Positions 5,497-12,258 of a stretch of 12,342 nt of DNA are shown here, in pieces; the first letter of the stretch is position 1, and every line of letters starts with the position of its first letter. This DNA comes from Bacillota bacterium. GTDB taxonomy: Bacteria > Bacillota > Clostridia > Christensenellales > SZUA-584. The DNA lies in the NCBI GenBank assembly GCA_023441905.1, contig JAEZNC010000237.1, positions 1-12,342 on the forward strand. Direction: 5' to 3'. Below the pieces are notes generated by a model, which ran no database searches, was not told the origin of the DNA, and was given only the letters and a program-made list of their open reading frames with translations. The position numbers were made by a program, and so were the translations under genes.

Positions 5497-6426
5497 ATGC
5501 CATTAGTCACAACATCGGAGATGTTTAAAAAGGCTTACGAAGGCGGATACGCCATCGGCGCGTTCAACGTGAACAACATGGAGATCGTTCAGGGCATTAC
5601 GGAAGCGGCAAAAGAGCTGCAGGCCCCGCTGATTCTTCAGGTATCCAAGGGCGCAAGACAGTATGCGAACCCGATCTATTTAAGAAAGCTCGTTGAAGCG
5701 GCGCTCGAAGACACCGGTCTGCCGATCTGCCTGCACCTCGATCATGGTGATACGTTTGAAACCTGCAAAGACTGCATCGACGGCGGCTTCACCTCTGTGA
5801 TGATCGACGGCTCGCATCACTCGTTTGAAGAAAATATTGCTGTCACCAAGAAGGTCGTGGAATATGCGCATGACCATGGCGTCGTCGTGGAAGCCGAGCT
5901 CGGCCGCCTTGCGGGCGTTGAGGATGACATCAAGGTATCCGCTGAGGATTCGTCTTATACGCGTCCCGAGGAAGTGGAAGAGTTCGTGAGCAAAACGGGT
6001 GTGGACTCGCTCGCAATCGCGATCGGGACAAGCCACGGCGCGTTCAAATTCAAAGGCGAGCCCAAACTGCGCTTTGACATTCTTGATGAGGTTACCAGAA
6101 GACTGCCCGGATTCCCGATCGTGCTGCACGGCGCATCGTCGGTGATTCCCGAGTTCGTTGAAATGATCAATCAGTTCGGCGGCGACATGCCGGGCGCTCA
6201 GGGTGTTCCCGAAGAGATGCTGCGGCAGGCGGCAAGAAGCGCGGTCTGCAAGATCAATATCGATTCCGACCTGCGTCTTGCGATGACGGGTACGATCAGA
6301 AAGTATTTTGCCGAGAATCCGTCTCATTTCGACCCGAGACAGTATCTGAAACCGGCACGCAGCGCGATTAAAGATATGGTCAAACACAAGATTGAAGTTG
6401 TGCTTGGCTGCGCGGGCAAGGCGTGA
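5497..6426 (+). CDS. fba: Class II fructose-bisphosphate aldolase
   Basis: A zinc-dependent aldolase that splits fructose 1,6-bisphosphate into dihydroxyacetone phosphate and glyceraldehyde 3-phosphate in glycolysis, and makes it in gluconeogenesis. It has 309 residues, the normal size for the FbaA group. The active-site pieces are in place: GAFNVNNMEI near the start, LHLDHGD with catalytic D82 and zinc ligand H83, VEAELGRLAG with E134, AIGTSHGAFKF with H180, VLHGASS with H211, and CKINIDSDLR with N254 and D256 for the phosphate end of the substrate. GAGGAGG lies eight bases before the ATG, fitting high expression. A strong terminator follows 18 bases after the stop. Tagatose-bisphosphate or other ketose-bisphosphate activity cannot be ruled out by sequence alone, but glycolytic aldolase is most likely. 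Confidence 0.95.
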   Translation: MPLVTTSEMFKKAYEGGYAIGAFNVNNMEIVQGITEAAKELQAPLILQVSKGARQYANPIYLRKLVEAALEDTGLPICLHLDHGDTFETCKDCIDGGFTSVMIDGSHHSFEENIAVTKKVVEYAHDHGVVVEAELGRLAGVEDDIKVSAEDSSYTRPEEVEEFVSKTGVDSLAIAIGTSHGAFKFKGEPKLRFDILDEVTRRLPGFPIVLHGASSVIPEFVEMINQFGGDMPGAQGVPEEMLRQAARSAVCKINIDSDLRLAMTGTIRKYFAENPSHFDPRQYLKPARSAIKDMVKHKIEVVLGCAGKA

Positions 6427-6443
6427 AAAGATCATGAACAAGG

Positions 6444-6479
6444 TCCGGCGTTTGCATTTCGCAGATGCCGGATTTTTTT
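6444..6479 (+). terminator. Rho-independent terminator after fba
   Basis: A twelve-pair stem TCCGGCGTTTGC / GCAGATGCCGGA with two G-T pairs, a five-base loop and seven T residues. It ends only 12 bases before the ribosome binding site of the next gene. Confidence 0.88.
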
Positions 6480-6504
6480 CGGGGCATAGCTAAGGAGGAT
6501 AAAC

Positions 6505-7419
6505 ATGAGGAAAAAGACGATAGCCATAACAGCGGCGGCCTGTGCACTGGCCTTGATGCTCGGCGGGTGCTCGATGCTTGCCCCGGCAAAATCTGACGAT
6601 GAAAAACTTATGAACGGGACGACGGCTGGAAACATACAAAATCTCGGATTCGCGGCAAAGCAGGGCGGCGATTTGTATTTTTATTACGCGGGCGGCGATG
6701 ACTACGAAATCGGTGATATCATCAAATCCAACACGAATACCGGAGATAACAGTTTCATTATGCACGACGGCGGCTTTTATATGAGCTTTTATAACAACAG
6801 CCTTTATTACTGCCGTGAAGAGGGCGTTTACCGTGCGCCGACAGATACGTTTGAACCGAGGCTTTTGCTTAAAGGCAGCATCACGCAGCTTCAGCTTTTG
6901 GATGGGCAGATGTATTATGTGGAAGACGAAACGATTAAGAGCGCGGATGCGCACGGTCAGCCCGTGGAGTTTTCGCCGATAGAAAACGCGGACTGCCTGA
7001 GCGTTTATGAAAACAAGCTTTTTTATATCGACACCGCTTCGGGTCAGGTGTGGCAAGCGGATAAGGATGGCTCCGGTGCGGAAATGCTTTTTGATGTGAA
7101 TGCGAAGCAGTATGTGATAGAGAACGACAAATTGTATTATATTGACCGCAGTGATGAGCAGATCAAACGCGTGACGCTGAATAACAAGACACCGCAGACG
7201 TTGGTGCCGTATGTGTGCAGAAGCTTAAATATTAATGCATACGGCATGTTCTACACGCGCGAGGTGGACGGACAGTGGGTCTGCTGCAGCGCGGACAGCG
7301 AAGGCGGGAGCGAAAAGGTGCTGGAGAACAGCGCCACGGCCGAACGGCATAAAATCTGTATGTTTGGCGGCGGTGCGGTCATCGTGCGCACGGAGGATCT
7401 TCAGGCAGCGGCGGAATAG
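6505..7419 (+). CDS. DUF5050-like lipoprotein (beta-propeller type)
   Basis: A 304-residue exported lipoprotein. The signal peptide is MRKK, a hydrophobic core and LGGC, with lipidated cysteine at residue 22. The mature part repeats short strand motifs of the form '...LYFYY', '...SLYYCREEGVYRA', '...QMYYVEDETIKSAD', '...KLFYIDTASGQVWQADKDG', '...KLYYIDRSDEQIKRVTL' and '...GMFYTREVDGQWVCCS', spaced about 40-45 residues apart. This is the pattern of DUF5050-type beta-propeller lipoproteins common in clostridia. The family is thought to bind ligands or partners at the cell surface; no enzymatic residues are known. AAGGAGG is six bases from the ATG. There is no room for its own promoter after the fba terminator, so it is read through from fba or from a promoter inside fba. 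The next gene, BofA-like, lies 54 bases downstream. Confidence 0.82.
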   Translation: MRKKTIAITAAACALALMLGGCSMLAPAKSDDEKLMNGTTAGNIQNLGFAAKQGGDLYFYYAGGDDYEIGDIIKSNTNTGDNSFIMHDGGFYMSFYNNSLYYCREEGVYRAPTDTFEPRLLLKGSITQLQLLDGQMYYVEDETIKSADAHGQPVEFSPIENADCLSVYENKLFYIDTASGQVWQADKDGSGAEMLFDVNAKQYVIENDKLYYIDRSDEQIKRVTLNNKTPQTLVPYVCRSLNINAYGMFYTREVDGQWVCCSADSEGGSEKVLENSATAERHKICMFGGGAVIVRTEDLQAAAE

Positions 7420-7425
7420 CGATCT

Positions 7426-7470
7426 CCCCGGATGCATAGTATTAACTGATACTATTCCGGGGGGGGGAAG
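7426..7470 (+). promoter_or_regulatory. Leader hairpin with G9 tract before the BofA-like gene
   Basis: CCCCGGA (7426-7432) pairs with TCCGGGG (7456-7462), and ATAGTAT (7436-7442) with ATACTAT (7449-7455), leaving a three-base bulge and a six-base loop. There is no T-run, so it is not an ordinary terminator. The 3' arm runs into nine consecutive G residues (7459-7467) followed by AAG, the only ribosome-binding-like sequence before the ATG at 7474. The hairpin therefore overlaps the likely ribosome landing site. Confidence 0.5.
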
Positions 7471-7473
7471 ACG

Positions 7474-7749
7474 ATGGGGCTGGGCATAGACTTTTCAGTG
7501 GTGCTTTTCTTCGGGCTTGGCCTCGCACTGCTCTATTTCACGGGATGGCTGCTGATCGCTCCCTTGAAATTTATCATGAAATTCATTGTCAGCGGGTGTC
7601 TCGGTGCATTGCTGCTCGTCATTTTAAACCTTGTCGGCGGCCTATTCGGCATTACCATCGCGATCAATCCGCTGAGCGCGCTGATTGCCGGGTATTTCGG
7701 GCTGCCGGGCATCATATTACTGCTTGTTTTAAAACTCATTGTGATGTAA
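7474..7749 (+). CDS. bofA: BofA-family pro-sigma-K processing inhibitor
   Basis: A 91-residue, very hydrophobic membrane protein of the BofA family. In Bacillus subtilis BofA sits in the outer forespore membrane with SpoIVFA and blocks the protease SpoIVFB, so that pro-sigma-K is not cut until engulfment is complete. Visible here are two or three membrane helices and the family signature INPLSALIAGYFGLPGI at residues 64-80, preceded by NLVGGLFGI. BofA is often found near recR; here it sits between a lipoprotein and a lipid kinase gene. Many clostridia have BofA-like proteins without the full SpoIVF set, so the exact target is uncertain. Translation seems to depend on an odd G-rich site overlapped by a hairpin. 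Confidence 0.82.
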   Translation: MGLGIDFSVVLFFGLGLALLYFTGWLLIAPLKFIMKFIVSGCLGALLLVILNLVGGLFGITIAINPLSALIAGYFGLPGIILLLVLKLIVM

Positions 7750-7763
7750 AAAAGACGCTTTAA

Positions 7764-7805
7764 TAACGGCGCTGTCCTCACATACTAACTTCGGCGTTAA
7801 TTTTT
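7764..7805 (+). terminator. Weak possible terminator or attenuator
   Basis: TAACGGCG (7764-7771) can pair with CGGCGTTA (7792-7799) with one mismatch around a 20-base loop, followed by ATTTTT. The T-run leads straight into the ribosome binding site of dgkA, so it may weaken rather than stop read-through. Confidence 0.3.
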
Positions 7806-7820
7806 GAGGAGGTTGCCTTT

Positions 7821-8165
7821 TTGCGTTCTTTTAAATTTGCCTTTCAAGGAATATTGGAGGCTGTCCGTACCGAACACAATTGTCGGTTTATGCTCGCCTT
7901 TTTCATGTTTGCTGTGGCGGCGGGCACCATATTCGGCATCACGCGCGGCGAATGGATTGCGGTGCTGATCTGCTGCGGCGCGGTGCTGGGTATCGAGATT
8001 ATAAATATGGCCGTTGAAGCGGCGGTTGACCTCGCCGTACATGGTAAAGACCCGATTGCGAAAAAAGCCAAGGACGCAGCGGCGGGCGCATCGCTTGTGG
8101 TCTGTGCTTTTGCGGTGGCCGTCGGGCTTATCGTTTTTGTTCCGTATATCGCGAAGCTGTTTTGA
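7821..8165 (+). CDS. dgkA: DgkA/UdpK-family undecaprenol or diacylglycerol kinase
   Basis: A 114-residue integral membrane kinase. In Gram-positive bacteria this family mainly phosphorylates undecaprenol to recycle the carrier for cell-wall synthesis; the E. coli homologue acts on diacylglycerol. There are three membrane helices (about 27-43, 45-64, 92-112). The active-site helix EIINMAVEAAVDL holds E59, N62, E66 and D70. Met replaces the more usual Thr after the Asn. AKDAAAGA (83-90) is also typical. The start is TTG, chosen because GAGGAGG lies eight bases upstream and no better start exists. In many Firmicutes this gene is in the ybeY-cdd-era cluster; here it stands outside it. A small weak hairpin lies between bofA and this gene, so they may be one transcript. 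Confidence 0.9.
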   Translation: MRSFKFAFQGILEAVRTEHNCRFMLAFFMFAVAAGTIFGITRGEWIAVLICCGAVLGIEIINMAVEAAVDLAVHGKDPIAKKAKDAAAGASLVVCAFAVAVGLIVFVPYIAKLF

Positions 8166-8194
8166 TGTGATCGACTGGCAATAAAAACATAATT

Positions 8195-8222
8195 TTGCGG
8201 TTATTCGTCGCTATGTTATAAT
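8195..8222 (+). promoter_or_regulatory. Promoter before the AraC pseudogene
   Basis: TTGCGG (8195-8200), a 16-base spacer and an extended -10 TG-T-TATAAT (8214-8222). It still looks usable although the gene behind it is broken, and might now drive the esterase-like gene further down. Confidence 0.55.
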
Positions 8223-8249
8223 AAAACAAAAGCGAAAGTATACAACCGT

Positions 8250-8554
8250 ATGGACGGGCTCAATCGGTTGCACAATGTGATTGACTATATTGCGCTGCAT
8301 CTAACCGACGATCAGGATTTTTAAAGCTCAGCATTCTCTCAAAGCGGGCTCTCGCTTCCGAATACGGGTTTCACAGATCTTCAGCATTGTTACCGGAATC
8401 ACGGCGGGTGAGTATATCAGAAACCGACGAGCCGGCATCGGCCGGAGAAGATATTCTTTTAATCGATATGACTCTGCTCAGCATTGGCTGAGAAACGGCG
8501 GAAAACTTCACCAAAGCGTTTATCCGGTTCCATGGCACAACGCCTAATCCGTAA
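8250..8554 (+). pseudogene. Decayed AraC-family transcription regulator
   Basis: The remains of an AraC-type DNA-binding domain are spread over three frames. Frame one (8250-8324) reads MDGLNRLHNVIDYIALHLTDD, the standard opening of this class, and then stops. In another frame LASEYGFHR (8351-8376) matches the first helix-turn-helix. QIFSIVTGITAGEYIRNRRA (8374-8433) continues it in a third frame, the usual 'IFS..G....EYIR.RR' linker. YDSA (8467-8478) and ENFTKAFIRFHGTTPNP (8501-8551) give the second helix-turn-helix with its 'F.RFHG.TP' end, again in different frames. At least three frameshifts are needed, so a sequencing error is unlikely to explain all of them. Any effector-binding C-terminal domain is gone. 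It was probably the regulator of a neighbouring gene once. No part is expected to be functional. Confidence 0.75.
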
Positions 8555-8595
8555 TATATTCCGATATTGACTATGGAATAATGGGGGAACAACAC

Positions 8596-10311
8596 GTGAA
8601 ACGAATCATATGCCTGTGGATTGTCATTTGTCTGCTGACCGCATTGACGTTTGTCGGCGGTTGCACTGCCGGGACAATGGCCGAGCCCATATCCGTTGAC
8701 AACAGCATGACGGATACGGAGATATCGCAAACGTTTGCCGAAAAGACCGAGCTGGGAGAAAGCATTTCGCTTTATGATGAAGAAATCGGCGACACCTATG
8801 AAATCACGCTGCTGAAAAGCACAGCGTACGACCCTTCAAAGACGGCAGCTTTTTGCCTTGTTCAGGGAACAGAATTTAATGAGACGCAGCTTAAGGTTCT
8901 TCGGGATTATCTCGATGCAAACGCCCCGCAAACACTGCTGGCGATTTTGGGCACCGTAAAAGATAAGGAATCGCAATCGGCTGCAAAACGGGACTTTGTG
9001 GATAACGCCAAGGCGTACGAAGACTTTATCGCCGATAACCTGTTAGGATGGGTATGCGAGAACTACGTGATCGGCAGCATCGGCTATGCGGGCTATGGAG
9101 ACGCGGGCTATTTTGCGGCCTATATGCTTTACGGCAGAAACGCCGCGGCGAATTATCTGATTGTGAACCCGGAGATGAAAAAGACAACGGATAAAACGGA
9201 TATCATCGCCAGAGATGACGCCTTCCATACGAAGGGCAATACCTCGCTGATGGCAAACGTCTGTGTGCTGCGCTCGGAAGATGATCAAAGCACCTTTGCG
9301 TTTAAAGCGGCCGATACATGGCTCAATGCTTTGTCGGAACGCAAATATGACGGCCTGACTATCCGCAACGACGTGCTCACCGGGGCTGGGCATAACGTGA
9401 TTGACTGCGAAGCGCTGCTTCGCGGGCTGTGTTATTTCAGCGGCAAAGAGTTCGGTGAAAACGAACAGGCTAGCGTAGCGGCATCCAAGGCGATGACGCA
9501 GGCTGAAAAGGATAGCATCACGGTCGGGAAGCTCTCGAAAGACCACGAGTTTTACAACGAAGTGGTCGGGATTGATCCCGAATGTGCGGACTATATCAAC
9601 GAAATTTCTATTTTCGATCAGGAGACGGACGACACCTTTGTGGTGCACGTATCCCTGCCGCCAAACTATGATGAAAGCAAAACGTATCCGCTCGCGCTGA
9701 TGACCGATGGCGTGTGGCGACTAAGCGACCATCCCGAACTGCGCCCGTTGATGGTATCGGGCCAGGTGGAAGATGTGATATTGGTCAGTGTGGGCTATCC
9801 GAACGGCTACGATTATATCAAAATCAGAGAGCGCGATCTGCTGCATCAGCCGGATATCTATCTGCAGTTCCTGGTGGAAAACCTGATGCCGTACCTTTGC
9901 GAAACGTATCGTGTGGACACCGACAGAGTGACGCTGACCGGCCATTCATACGGCGGCTATTGGAGCGTATACGCGTTGTTCCACAGCGACACAATCGGCA
10001 AAAACACGTTTGCGAACTATTACATCGGCAGCCCGTCGTATCAGGCCAACACCAACAGAGCATTGGCAACCGATTTTGACAACTGGTATTACGCGAGAAA
10101 CAAGACATTAAACTGCCGCGTTTATGTCACGGTGGGCGGCAAGGAAGAAGCGGGCTTCATCGGGCTGATTGAGCGCGGTGTGAACGGCATTATCGAGCAC
10201 GATTATGAAGGCCTTCAGCTTGATTACGAGGTGATTGACGGATACGATCACAATACGGTTTTCAAGCCGTCAATAAAAAACACGCTTTTAAAATTCTACG
10301 GCAAACAATAG
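8596..10311 (+). CDS. Lipoprotein with tandem esterase-like domains (first inactive, second intact)
   Basis: A 571-residue surface lipoprotein with two alpha/beta-hydrolase domains of the esterase D / IroE-like type. The signal peptide ends in a VGGC lipobox, with lipidated C23. Domain 1 (about 55-285) and domain 2 (about 335-571) align with each other: GDTYEITLLKSTAYDPSKT with DDTFVVHVSLPPNYDESKT, the nucleophile elbow GYAGYG (163-168) with GHSYGG (449-454), and GAGHN with GYDHN. Domain 2 keeps serine 451 and histidine 552, so it is probably an active serine esterase, with a Glu or Asp near 517 as acid. In domain 1 the serine position is Ala165, so it should be inactive and may bind substrate or partner. 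GTG at 8596 is preferred because GGGGGA lies seven bases upstream. The ATG at 8581 is an alternative without a ribosome binding site. The substrate is unknown. Confidence 0.82.
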   Translation: MKRIICLWIVICLLTALTFVGGCTAGTMAEPISVDNSMTDTEISQTFAEKTELGESISLYDEEIGDTYEITLLKSTAYDPSKTAAFCLVQGTEFNETQLKVLRDYLDANAPQTLLAILGTVKDKESQSAAKRDFVDNAKAYEDFIADNLLGWVCENYVIGSIGYAGYGDAGYFAAYMLYGRNAAANYLIVNPEMKKTTDKTDIIARDDAFHTKGNTSLMANVCVLRSEDDQSTFAFKAADTWLNALSERKYDGLTIRNDVLTGAGHNVIDCEALLRGLCYFSGKEFGENEQASVAASKAMTQAEKDSITVGKLSKDHEFYNEVVGIDPECADYINEISIFDQETDDTFVVHVSLPPNYDESKTYPLALMTDGVWRLSDHPELRPLMVSGQVEDVILVSVGYPNGYDYIKIRERDLLHQPDIYLQFLVENLMPYLCETYRVDTDRVTLTGHSYGGYWSVYALFHSDTIGKNTFANYYIGSPSYQANTNRALATDFDNWYYARNKTLNCRVYVTVGGKEEAGFIGLIERGVNGIIEHDYEGLQLDYEVIDGYDHNTVFKPSIKNTLLKFYGKQ

Positions 10312-10572
10312 CGGATTCGGGTTCATAATAAAAACCGGCCTCCGTTCCCGGTTGAGCTAATTCGCTAACAAAGCGTTCCTATTCTAATACAATGAATACC
10401 CGCGAGGCGACTGAGGTGCGATCGATTATACAATAAAATAAAATCCCGTGTTCAAGAAAATTGCCACGGGATTTTTTTCGTATATCACTTTGCGCTTCAT
10501 GGCGCAGTGACGTTGATGAAAGAATAGGGTTTTTTATCAAGCCGGCTATACGGCGCTTTGTCGTTCGTGCGG
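10312..10572. other. Convergent gene-free spacer
   Basis: No gene is visible. It contains a hairpin AACCGG-(9)-CCGGTT (10333-10353) without a T-run, CGCT-AACAA-AGCG (about 10363-10375), and the bidirectional terminator described separately. Confidence 0.5.
10435..10478. terminator. Bidirectional rho-independent terminator
   Basis: AAATCCCGTG (10441-10450) pairs perfectly with CACGGGATTT (10465-10474) around a 14-base loop. Rightward it is followed by more T residues to 10478. Leftward the stem is followed by TTTTATTTTATTG. It serves the two convergent genes on either side. Confidence 0.82.
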
Positions 10573-11916
10573 CTAAGCTTCGTCCGATATCGGTATCGGC
10601 TTCTCGGTTAAATAGACGACAGCGCTCTCGAGCCGGTGATCCTTAATCATCGTCACTTTAATGGTCAGGCCGAACTCCTCGAGCTCCGGTGTCGCGCCAT
10701 CAGCGGGTATGGCGCCGAGTATACCGAATACAAGCCCGCCGAAGGTGTCATACTCGTCTTCGGGCAGCAGAACACCGAGCTCCTTTGAAACCTTATCCAG
10801 CGAAGCCGCACCATTGATGCGCCACGTGCTGGAATCGATCCGCTCGATCAGCGGCGATTCGGCAGGTACGGTTAAGTCGTCCTCAAGATCTCCCACAAGC
10901 TGCTCCAAAAGATCATACATCGTGATGATGCCGCTCATACCGCCGTGCTCGTCCAGCACCACGGCAAAATGATTGCGGCTCTTTTTCATGTTGCGGAACA
11001 GCACATCGGCGCGTACGGTCTCCGGCACGAAATACGCGCCCTTGACCGCGCTGCTCATCACCGAAGCACGGCTTTTGTCTTTAAGCCGGAAATAATCCTT
11101 GGCATTGAGAACTCCGATGATATTATCGGGGCTTTCTGCACAGATCGGGTACATGGAATGGCGGCTCTGGATGATGGTCTGCTCCCACTGATCATCCGTC
11201 TCATCCAGCCAAAGCAGAGAGACTTCTGTGCGGTGCGTCATAATCTGATCCGCACTTGTATCGTTAAACTCGAAAATATTCTGTATAAAATCCTTTTCAT
11301 CGGGCTGTATGGCGCCTTTTTCGCTGCCCGCGTCCACCATCAGCAATATCTCTTCCTCGGTGATCTCTTCATCGCTGCTGTGCGGATTGATGCCGAACAG
11401 GCGCAGGATACCGTTGGCAGACACCGTGAGCAGCCAGACGACAGGCGCGAAGACTTTTGAGATGATATAGACCAGCAGAGACAGAGAGAGCGCCAGCTTC
11501 TCCGCTTTCTTCATCCCGATGCGCTTGGGGACGAGTTCACCGAGGGTGACCGTAAAGTAAGTCAGCAGCAATGTGATGATCACGACAGAGATCGTGCCGA
11601 GCACCGCCGGCGAGATATTGACGCCGATGCCAAGGAGCCCCGCCGCGAGCCGGTCGGAAAAGTTCTGCGCGGCAAAAGCGCTGCCCAAAAGGTTCACAAG
11701 CGTGATGCCGATTTGTATCGTCGCAAGAAAACGGGCGGGCTGCATGGTCAGCTTTGTAAGCCGTATGGCGCGTTTATCTCCGGCGGCCGCCATTTTGGCC
11801 ACTTTGTTGTCGTTGATGCTGATGATCGCAATCTCGGCGCACGCAAAAAGCGCGTTGATGAAGATCAAAACAACCTGTAATACAATTTGCCCAAATATCG
11901 GGTCGCTGTCGTTCAA
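10573..11916 (-). CDS. CNNM/CorC (HlyC) family membrane protein with CBS domains
   Basis: A 447-residue membrane protein of the UPF0053/CNNM family, often annotated as hemolysin. Members are linked to Mg2+ export or Mg2+/Co2+ homeostasis. An N-terminal transmembrane domain (four hydrophobic segments between about 8 and 165) holds the family motif TLGELVPKRIG (124-134). Two CBS domains follow (about 225-285 and 290-345, with FAVVLDEHGGMSGIIT at 317-332), then a CorC/HlyC C-terminal domain (about 355-440, with EYDTFGGLVFGILG). The frame is open to a GTG at 11946, but I chose the TTG at 11916, which has TGGAGGT seven bases upstream; the GTG has none. CBS domains bind adenine nucleotides and sense Mg-ATP in relatives. 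The partial corA gene at the other end of the window also handles Mg2+, but they are not linked. Confidence 0.92.
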   Translation of the reverse strand: MNDSDPIFGQIVLQVVLIFINALFACAEIAIISINDNKVAKMAAAGDKRAIRLTKLTMQPARFLATIQIGITLVNLLGSAFAAQNFSDRLAAGLLGIGVNISPAVLGTISVVIITLLLTYFTVTLGELVPKRIGMKKAEKLALSLSLLVYIISKVFAPVVWLLTVSANGILRLFGINPHSSDEEITEEEILLMVDAGSEKGAIQPDEKDFIQNIFEFNDTSADQIMTHRTEVSLLWLDETDDQWEQTIIQSRHSMYPICAESPDNIIGVLNAKDYFRLKDKSRASVMSSAVKGAYFVPETVRADVLFRNMKKSRNHFAVVLDEHGGMSGIITMYDLLEQLVGDLEDDLTVPAESPLIERIDSSTWRINGAASLDKVSKELGVLLPEDEYDTFGGLVFGILGAIPADGATPELEEFGLTIKVTMIKDHRLESAVVYLTEKPIPISDEA

Positions 11917-11998
11917 AAAATATACCTCCAAAGACGGATCGTCCACAGAGACGGCACAGAGCCACCGGCTCGAGAGATCCCTTCCTTATTCTAAAGGA

Positions 11999-12027
11999 AT
12001 TATACTGTATTGATGCAGGCAAAACAA
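11999..12027 (-). promoter_or_regulatory. Promoter of the CNNM gene
   Basis: Leftward TTGTTT (12027-12022), 17 bases, TATAAT (12004-11999), giving a leader of about 75 bases before the TTG start at 11916. That the promoter lies well upstream of both candidate starts does not decide between them; the ribosome binding site does. Confidence 0.6.
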
Positions 12028-12170
12028 TGAAAAACAATCATGAAGACATATTTGTTGACAAATGAGATGACCAGGCAGACGGATAGCGTCACTTTGTATG
12101 TCATTCTGCGCCTCGCGGCAATGCGGTTTCTCGAAAATGGCATGATTTTGAATGTATGAAAATGAGCGTT

Positions 12171-12193
12171 TCAAACGTATTATCAAACGTATT
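12171..12193. repeat. Tandem 11-base direct repeat upstream of a promoter
   Basis: TCAAACGTATT occurs at 12171-12181 and again at 12183-12193, a 12-base period. The first copy also lies in the small palindrome CGTTT-C-AAACG (12167-12177). The second ends six bases before the -35 box, a position fitting an activator or repressor site. Confidence 0.5.
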
Positions 12194-12199
12194 TTATGC

Positions 12200-12228
12200 T
12201 TGCTTTTTGTCAAAACGCGTGTTAGAAT
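12200..12228 (+). promoter_or_regulatory. Promoter of the secG-like gene
   Basis: TTGCTT (12200-12205), 17 bases, and an extended -10 TG-T-TAGAAT (12220-12228). The transcript would start about 25 bases before the ATG at 12259. Confidence 0.55.
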
Positions 12229-12258
12229 ACTCGTGCTGTAGATTTTTAGGAGGTAGCA

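Larger units (their letters stand above)
11917..12258. other. Divergent promoter region
   Basis: No gene is supported here. It holds back-to-back promoters for the CNNM gene and the secG-like gene, a perfect inverted repeat ATTTGT-TG-ACAAAT (12050-12063) between them, and a tandem 11-base repeat (12171-12193) just upstream of the rightward promoter. Confidence 0.55.

Noticed and set aside
5680..6441. Long minus-strand frame opposite the aldolase gene
   Set aside because: Antisense shadow of a highly conserved gene, with histidine- and arginine-rich composition typical of such shadows.
10333..10353. Hairpin AACCGG / CCGGTT after the esterase-like gene
   Set aside because: No T-run follows, and a much better bidirectional terminator lies about 90 bases on.
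10404..10416. AGGCGACTGAG resembling one arm of the palindromic repeat
   Set aside because: Only about ten bases match and the partner arm is missing, so it may be chance.
11917..11946. GTG start of the CNNM gene ten codons upstream
   Set aside because: No ribosome binding site precedes it, while the TTG at 11916 has TGGAGGT at seven bases.
11986..12213. Minus-strand frame in the divergent promoter region
   Set aside because: It crosses two promoters and the palindrome, lacks a ribosome binding site, and resembles no protein.
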